Below are positions 23,277-27,630 of a stretch of DNA of 27,630 nt, in pieces. Positions within the stretch are counted from its first letter, which is position 1; every line of letters begins with the position of its first letter. The stretch is from assembly GCA_038231255.1 (NCBI GenBank), contig JBBRLR010000066.1:1-27630 (forward strand), written 5' to 3'. Below the pieces are notes generated by a model that worked only from the letters and a program-made list of their open reading frames with translations, was not told the DNA's origin and searched no databases. Both the position numbers and the translations under genes were made by a program. Source of the stretch: JALYUS01 sp038231255. Its GTDB lineage: Bacteria > Chloroflexota > Chloroflexia > Thermomicrobiales > JALYUS01.

Positions 23277-23302
23277 TCTCTTTCTCTTTCAAGGGGTGAT
23301 GA

Positions 23303-25120
23303 TTGGCACAGCGGCCGGGCGGTGGAATGGCGGGAGGGTCTGCGGCGCAGCCGGGGGGCGGTAAGGCGCTACGGCGAGCCTTGTGGTATCTGGGGGCGTA
23401 CTGGCGGGATGCGCTCGGCGCGCTGTTGGCGCTCTTCATGGTGTCGGCGGCGAACCTCGTCGCGCCGCAGATGATCCGCCTCGCGATTGACAGCGGCATC
23501 GCCCATCACCGGCAGAGCGCGGTGATCTTTGCCGTTGTCGGGCTGGTCGCGGTCGCAGTATTGCGCGGGCTATTCAACTTCCTGCAGGGCTTCCTCGCCG
23601 AGCGCGCCTCGCAGGGTGTCGCGTACGACCTGCGCAACGCGTTGTTCGCCCAGATCGAGCGACTCAGTTTCAGCTACTATGACCGCGTCGAGGCCGGGCA
23701 GTTGCTGACGCGCGTCACGAACGATGTCGAGCAAATCCGTGCCTTTGCGGGGAGCGGCGTCGTGCAGATCGCGTCGGCGCTCGTCATGCTCGTCGGCAGC
23801 ACGGTCTTGCTGCTCTTGCTCAACTGGCAACTGGCGCTCGTCGCGCTGGCGACGATCCCGCCGCTCTTCGTGCTGCTCCTGCGCTTCGTGCGGCGGATTG
23901 GCCCGTTGTTCGGGCAGGTGCAGCAGATTCTTGGGCGGCTGAATGGCGTCCTGCAGGAGGATCTATCCGGCATCCGCGTCATCCGCGCCTTTTCGCGCGA
24001 GGAGCACGAGACGGCGCGCTACCGGGCGATCAACGACGAACTGCTGGACAAGAATCTCGCGACGATCCGGGCGTTCTCGAACAACTTCCCGTTCGTCTTC
24101 TTTTTTGCCAACCTCGGCACGCTGGCGGTCGTCTGGTTCGGCGGCTGGCAGGTGATCGGCGGCGCGCTAACCGTCGGGTCGCTCGTTGCGTTCAACACCT
24201 ACCTCAGTTTCCTCCTGTTCCCGGTCCTGACGATTGGTTTTCAGGCGGCGGGCATTTCGCGCGCCGGGGCGAGCGCGGTGCGCGTCTTCGATGTGCTGGA
24301 CGCGCCGCTCGATCTCCACGACGCGCCGGATGCAACCGTGCTACCGTCGATCACCGGGCGGGTCGCTTTCGATGATGTCCATTTCCGCTATCCGGGGGGC
24401 GAGCGGGATATTCTGCGCGGCGTCAGTTTCGTCATCGAGCCGGGGCAGACGGTGGCGGTGCTCGGCACAACGGGTTCGGGCAAGAGCACGCTGATGAACC
24501 TGCTGCCCCGCTTTTATGATGTGACGGGCGGCGCGGTGACGGTTGACGGTCACGATGTGCGGCAAGTGACGCTCGCCAGCCTGCGCGGACAGATCGGGAT
24601 TGTTTTGCAGGAAACGCTCTTGTTCAGCGGATCGGTGCGGGACAACATCGCCTACGGCAAGCCGACGGCGACGCAGCAAGAGGTCGAGGCGGCTGCCCAG
24701 GCCGCGCAGGCGGACGGCTTCATCCGCGTCCTGCCGCAGGGATACGAGACGCTGGTCGGCGAGCGCGGCGTCGGCTTGTCCGGGGGACAGCGGCAGCGGA
24801 TCGCCATCGCTCGCGCGCTGCTCGTGGACCCGCGCCTCCTACTGCTCGACGACAGCACCTCCGCCGTGGACGCCGAAACCGAATCGCTGATCCAGGAGGC
24901 GCTGGACCGCCTGATGCGCGACAGCCGCCGTACCGCCTTCGTGATCGCCCAGCGCATCAGCACCGTGCGCGACGCCGACCTGATCCTCGTACTCGATGAA
25001 GGCAAGATTGCCGCACAGGGCACCCACGCCGAACTGCTGCGCGACAGCGCCCTGTACAACGACATCCTCGGCTCCCAACTCACCGCCGACACTACCGATC
25101 CCGTCGTGGCGGGGAATTGA
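23303..25120 (+). CDS. Heterodimeric ABC exporter subunit A (degenerate-site half, TM287-like)
   Basis: A 605-residue half-transporter: an ABC_membrane domain with six helices (about 25-320) and one NBD (about 355-590). Walker A is GTTGSGKST (388-396), the signature canonical LSGGQ (492-496), but Walker B ends LLLLDDSTS with D517 where the catalytic Glu should be, and the switch residue is Q550 (VIAQRIST) instead of His. This is the pattern of the non-hydrolytic partner in Thermotoga TM287/TM288-type exporters. It pairs with 25237-27039. Substrates of such pumps are drugs or lipids, and cannot be told here. The TTG at 23303 follows AAGGGG by 6 bases. The native stop region abuts another repeat. 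Confidence 0.92.
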   Translation: MAQRPGGGMAGGSAAQPGGGKALRRALWYLGAYWRDALGALLALFMVSAANLVAPQMIRLAIDSGIAHHRQSAVIFAVVGLVAVAVLRGLFNFLQGFLAERASQGVAYDLRNALFAQIERLSFSYYDRVEAGQLLTRVTNDVEQIRAFAGSGVVQIASALVMLVGSTVLLLLLNWQLALVALATIPPLFVLLLRFVRRIGPLFGQVQQILGRLNGVLQEDLSGIRVIRAFSREEHETARYRAINDELLDKNLATIRAFSNNFPFVFFFANLGTLAVVWFGGWQVIGGALTVGSLVAFNTYLSFLLFPVLTIGFQAAGISRAGASAVRVFDVLDAPLDLHDAPDATVLPSITGRVAFDDVHFRYPGGERDILRGVSFVIEPGQTVAVLGTTGSGKSTLMNLLPRFYDVTGGAVTVDGHDVRQVTLASLRGQIGIVLQETLLFSGSVRDNIAYGKPTATQQEVEAAAQAAQADGFIRVLPQGYETLVGERGVGLSGGQRQRIAIARALLVDPRLLLLDDSTSAVDAETESLIQEALDRLMRDSRRTAFVIAQRISTVRDADLILVLDEGKIAAQGTHAELLRDSALYNDILGSQLTADTTDPVVAGN

Positions 25121-25124
25121 AAGA

Positions 25125-25229
25125 ATGAGCACAGAGATCGCAGAGGACACAGAGAACACAGAGGGAAAAGGGAACAAATGAATTATTGGACCTTTACTCT
25201 CTTCTCTGCGCTTTATGTCTCTCCAGGGG
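25125..25229. repeat. Degenerate inverted repeat of CACAGAG units
   Basis: The left block (25125-25168) carries repeated CACAGAG/GCAGAGG units, and the right block (25193-25229) carries their approximate inverse (CTTCTCTGCGC, ATGTCTCTCC). It fills the gap between the two exporter genes in the same position and arrangement as the 23174-23276 element. A short open frame from 25126 is repeat-derived. Confidence 0.6.
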
Positions 25230-25236
25230 GTAAAAT

Positions 25237-27039
25237 ATGGCGCAGGTGATGCGGGTGGCGGCGGAGACGGCGGAGGAGCGGGCGCGGAATCGGGGGGCGA
25301 CGGCGCGGCGGCTCGTGGCGGAGATGGCGCCGTATCGGGCACGCATCCTGATCGGCTTCGGCTTTGTCGTCCTGGGGGCGGTGGCGCAGGCGGCGGGGCC
25401 GTATCTGATCGGGCGGGCGATTGACCAGGCCATTTTGCGCGGCGACCGCTCGGGGCTGACGCGGATCATGCTCGCGCTGCTCGTCGTCTATGTCGTCGGG
25501 GCGCTCGCGTCGCGCGGGCAGGTCTGGCAGGTCGGTGCGATCGGGCAGCACGTCCTCGCGTCCTTGCGCGCCCGGCTGTTCGACCGTTTCCAGCGTTTGC
25601 CACTCGGCTTCTACGACCGCCGCCCGGTCGGCGACCTGATGAGCCGGGTCATCAACGATGTGGACACGCTCAATCAACTGCTTTCGCAGGGGCTGACGCA
25701 ACTCGTTGGGTCGCTTTTCAGCCTGATCGGCATTTTGATCGCGATGGTGACGCTCAATCTGCCGCTGGCGCTCGTCAGTTTCCTTATCATCCCCGTCATG
25801 CTCATCGTGACAACCTCCTTCGCGCGGCGGGCGCGCAAAGCGTTTCGTATGACGCGGGAAACGGTCGGCGATGTGACGGCGGAGTTGCAGGAGGAGATCA
25901 CCGGCGTGCGGGAGGCGCAAGCATTCAACCGGACGGAGGAGAATATCGCGCGGTTCCGCAAGCGCAACGCCGCCAACCGCACCGCAAATATTCAGGCCGT
26001 CGCGATCACCTCCGCCTTTTCGCCGACGATTGATGTGCTCAGTACACTCGCGACCGCGCTGGTGATCGGCTACGGTGGCTACCTCGTCTTCCACGGCAAC
26101 CTGACGGTTGGCCTGCTGGCGGCGTTTTTGATCTATGTGCAGCAGTTTTTCCGACCGATCCAACTCGCCTCGCAGGTCTACACGCAGTTGCAGGCGGCGT
26201 TGGCGGGCGGGGAGCGCATCTACGCGATCCTCGATGAGGAGCCGGAACCCGCCGACCCACCCGGCACACCCGCCCTTAGCCAGGTCGCGGGGGCGATCAC
26301 CTTTGAACACGTCACATTCGCTTACAACCTCGGCATGCCGGTGCTGCACGATGTCTCGTTCCAGATCGCGGCGGGGCAAACAGTCGCGCTGGTCGGCCAG
26401 ACGGGGGCGGGCAAGACGACGATTGCCAACCTCATCCCGCGTTTCTATGACGTGACGAGCGGCGCGATAACGGTGGACGGCCAGGATGTGCGCGCCGTGA
26501 CGCGGCAAAGCCTGCGTCGGCAGATCGCCATCGTCTTGCAGGAACCCTTTCTGTTCAGCGGCACGATTGCGGCGAATATCGGCTATGGCAGGCTAAACGC
26601 GACGCGCGAGCAGATCGAGGCGGCGGCACGCGCGGTGGACGCGCACGGCTTCATCGCCGCGCTCCCGGACGGATACGACACGGCGCTCGGCGCGGCGGGC
26701 GGGACGCTCAGCCAGGGGCAGCGGCAACTGCTCGCCTTTGCCCGTGCCATCCTCGCCGACCCGCGCATCCTGATTCTCGACGAGGCGACGAGCAACATTG
26801 ACACGCGCACTGAGGCGACGATCCAGCGCGCCCTCGGCACCCTGCTCGCGGGCCGCACGAGCATCGTCATCGCGCACCGCCTGAGCACGATCCGCAACGC
26901 CGACCTGATCCTCGTCGTCGAGGGCGGTGCGATCGTCGAACGCGGCACGCACGACGAACTGCTGCGCGCGGGCGGCCGCTACGCCGATTTGTCGCGGCGG
27001 CAGTTTCGGGACATCCCGACGCTCGCGGAGGCGTCGTAG
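25237..27039 (+). CDS. Heterodimeric ABC exporter subunit B (catalytic half, TM288-like)
   Basis: A 600-residue half-transporter, partner of 23303-25120, with a six-helix domain (about 30-325) and an NBD. Walker A is GQTGAGKTT (387-395), Walker B ILILDEATS with catalytic E516, switch H547 (VIAHRLST). The signature is LSQGQ (491-495) instead of LSGGQ. In the heterodimer its Walker A/B and His face the partner's intact LSGGQ (active site), while its altered signature faces the partner's Asp/Gln site (degenerate). Thus the two proteins complement exactly. The ATG at 25237 has GGGGG about 8 bases upstream. The gap of 116 bases to subunit A is filled by a repeat, yet the two are probably co-transcribed. 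Confidence 0.93.
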   Translation: MAQVMRVAAETAEERARNRGATARRLVAEMAPYRARILIGFGFVVLGAVAQAAGPYLIGRAIDQAILRGDRSGLTRIMLALLVVYVVGALASRGQVWQVGAIGQHVLASLRARLFDRFQRLPLGFYDRRPVGDLMSRVINDVDTLNQLLSQGLTQLVGSLFSLIGILIAMVTLNLPLALVSFLIIPVMLIVTTSFARRARKAFRMTRETVGDVTAELQEEITGVREAQAFNRTEENIARFRKRNAANRTANIQAVAITSAFSPTIDVLSTLATALVIGYGGYLVFHGNLTVGLLAAFLIYVQQFFRPIQLASQVYTQLQAALAGGERIYAILDEEPEPADPPGTPALSQVAGAITFEHVTFAYNLGMPVLHDVSFQIAAGQTVALVGQTGAGKTTIANLIPRFYDVTSGAITVDGQDVRAVTRQSLRRQIAIVLQEPFLFSGTIAANIGYGRLNATREQIEAAARAVDAHGFIAALPDGYDTALGAAGGTLSQGQRQLLAFARAILADPRILILDEATSNIDTRTEATIQRALGTLLAGRTSIVIAHRLSTIRNADLILVVEGGAIVERGTHDELLRAGGRYADLSRRQFRDIPTLAEAS

Positions 27040-27089
27040 CGTTTTTGAAGATTGCCCCTCTCCGCTCATCTGCCCTTTCCTTCCTTGTG

Positions 27090-27095
27090 TATAAT
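27090..27095 (+). promoter_or_regulatory. Candidate -10 box of mscL
   Basis: A perfect TATAAT 41 bases before the ATG at 27136, preceded by TTGTG. No -35 near TTGACA is seen at 16-18 bases, so the promoter call rests on the -10 box and the position between two genes. Confidence 0.45.
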
Positions 27096-27135
27096 CGCTT
27101 GGACGAAGTTCGCATAGCACGAAAGGGGCGGCACG

Positions 27136-27570
27136 ATGAAAGCGGCGAATGACTTCAAGGCGTTTATCCTCCGGGGCAATGTCGTTGATCTGGCGGTCGG
27201 TATCATCATCGGGGCGGCGTTCGGGACAGTGGTCGCCGCCTTCGTCAAGGACCTGATTACGCCTCTCATTGCGGCCATTGGCGGCCAGCCGGACTTCTCC
27301 ACTGTCGGCTTCACGATCAACAAGAGCCGCTTCCTCGTTGGGGATTTCATCAACACGGTCGTCTCATTCCTGATTATCGCGCTGGTCGTCTTCTTCTTTG
27401 TCGTCCGGCCCGTCAATGCGCTGATGAACCGACGCAAGACCGAAACACCCGTGGACCCGATGACGCGCGAATGCCCGTACTGCCTGAGCAGCATCCCGGT
27501 CAAGGCGAGTCGCTGCGCCTTCTGTACCCAGGAAGTGTCGGCGATGGCGGCAACGAACACGGCAAGGTAA
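27136..27570 (+). CDS. mscL: Large-conductance mechanosensitive channel with C-terminal zinc ribbon
   Basis: A 144-residue MscL. The N-terminal helix and TM1 (FKAFILRGNVVDLAVGIIIG to AAFGTVV, 7-33) contain the gate-lining Gly/Ala pattern. KDLITPLI and the loop follow, then TM2 (about 70-91, ending FVVRPVNALMNRR). The channel opens under membrane tension to release solutes on hypo-osmotic shock. Instead of the usual short charged C-terminal helix, the tail has CPYC (C113, C116) and CAFC (C127, C130), a C-x2-C-x10-C-x2-C zinc ribbon, then a short Ala/Thr tail. AAAGGGG lies about 8 bases before the ATG. It has its own promoter-like -10, and a GC-rich hairpin follows the stop. Confidence 0.95.
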   Translation: MKAANDFKAFILRGNVVDLAVGIIIGAAFGTVVAAFVKDLITPLIAAIGGQPDFSTVGFTINKSRFLVGDFINTVVSFLIIALVVFFFVVRPVNALMNRRKTETPVDPMTRECPYCLSSIPVKASRCAFCTQEVSAMAATNTAR

Positions 27571-27598
27571 CGATATACGGGGTTCCCCCCTCCCTCAG

Positions 27599-27626
27599 CC
27601 CCTCCCCCGCTGCGGCGGGAGAGGGG
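27599..27626. repeat. GC-rich palindrome after mscL
   Basis: CCCCTCCCCCGC (27599-27610) pairs with GCGGGAGAGGGG (27615-27626) at 11 of 12 positions, with a 4-base loop. With the preceding CCTCCCTCAG it looks like a common CCTCAGCCCCTCCCC-type intergenic repeat. A decayed relative is at 12775-12814. The window ends before a T-run could be checked. Confidence 0.65.
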
Positions 27627-27630
27627 TGAC

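Noticed and set aside
25126..25182. 18-codon open frame between the two exporter genes
   Set aside because: Its Thr-Glu-rich product is only the translation of CACAGAG repeat units; no ribosome-binding site decides a start.
25213..26508. Long minus-strand open frame (431 codons) opposite exporter subunit B
   Set aside because: Arg/Asp-rich composition typical of antisense GC-rich coding sequence; the plus-strand frame is an unmistakable ABC exporter.

Overview
The window is a high-GC bacterial chromosome segment with ordinary housekeeping, transport and catabolic genes and no phage, transposase, CRISPR array or rRNA. I infer a Chloroflexota-like organism (Thermomicrobia or a relative) from the gene mix, the frequent GTG/TTG starts with strong Shine-Dalgarno sites, lipobox-anchored binding proteins, and many short palindromic intergenic repeats. 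No marker gene proves this.

Layout. 1-3000: the 3' end of thrS with a clear terminator, then three minus-strand genes: a DUF6998-like protein whose 3' end runs into a palindromic repeat, a PLP-dependent threonine/serine dehydratase, and a small Cys-rich protein. 3231-3707: a YbaK-type aminoacyl-tRNA deacylase. 3783-8749: a promoter, two Dpp/Opp-type ABC permeases, a Tat/lipobox solute-binding protein and an enolase-superfamily acid-sugar dehydratase-like enzyme. This looks like an uptake-and-catabolism unit, but it has no ATPase gene. 8763-12690 (minus): a metallo-beta-lactamase-fold hydrolase, and a 1019-residue signalling protein joining a class III adenylate cyclase, a STAND ATPase and seven 40-residue TPRs. 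12923-16975: a monomeric sarcosine oxidase-like flavoenzyme, a secreted Pro/Thr-rich protein with a CHAP/NlpC-like domain, and an MptB-like GT-C glycosyltransferase. 17083-20452 (minus): a xylose-type ABC operon (binding protein, single-domain ATPase, permease). 20848-21615: an HxlR regulator divergent from a small SH3-like protein. 22013-27570: a TMEM175-like channel, a DUF5519 protein, a heterodimeric ABC exporter and a zinc-ribbon MscL.

The most distinctive items are the cyclase-STAND-TPR protein, which keeps all six expected cyclase catalytic residues; the ABC exporter pair, whose NBD residues predict one degenerate and one active ATP site; MscL with a C-terminal zinc ribbon; and at least four families of palindromic repeats at gene boundaries, some of which supply stop codons or C-terminal residues. 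I see no convincing wholly new defence or mobile system. Functions come from remembered family motifs, because no database search was possible.
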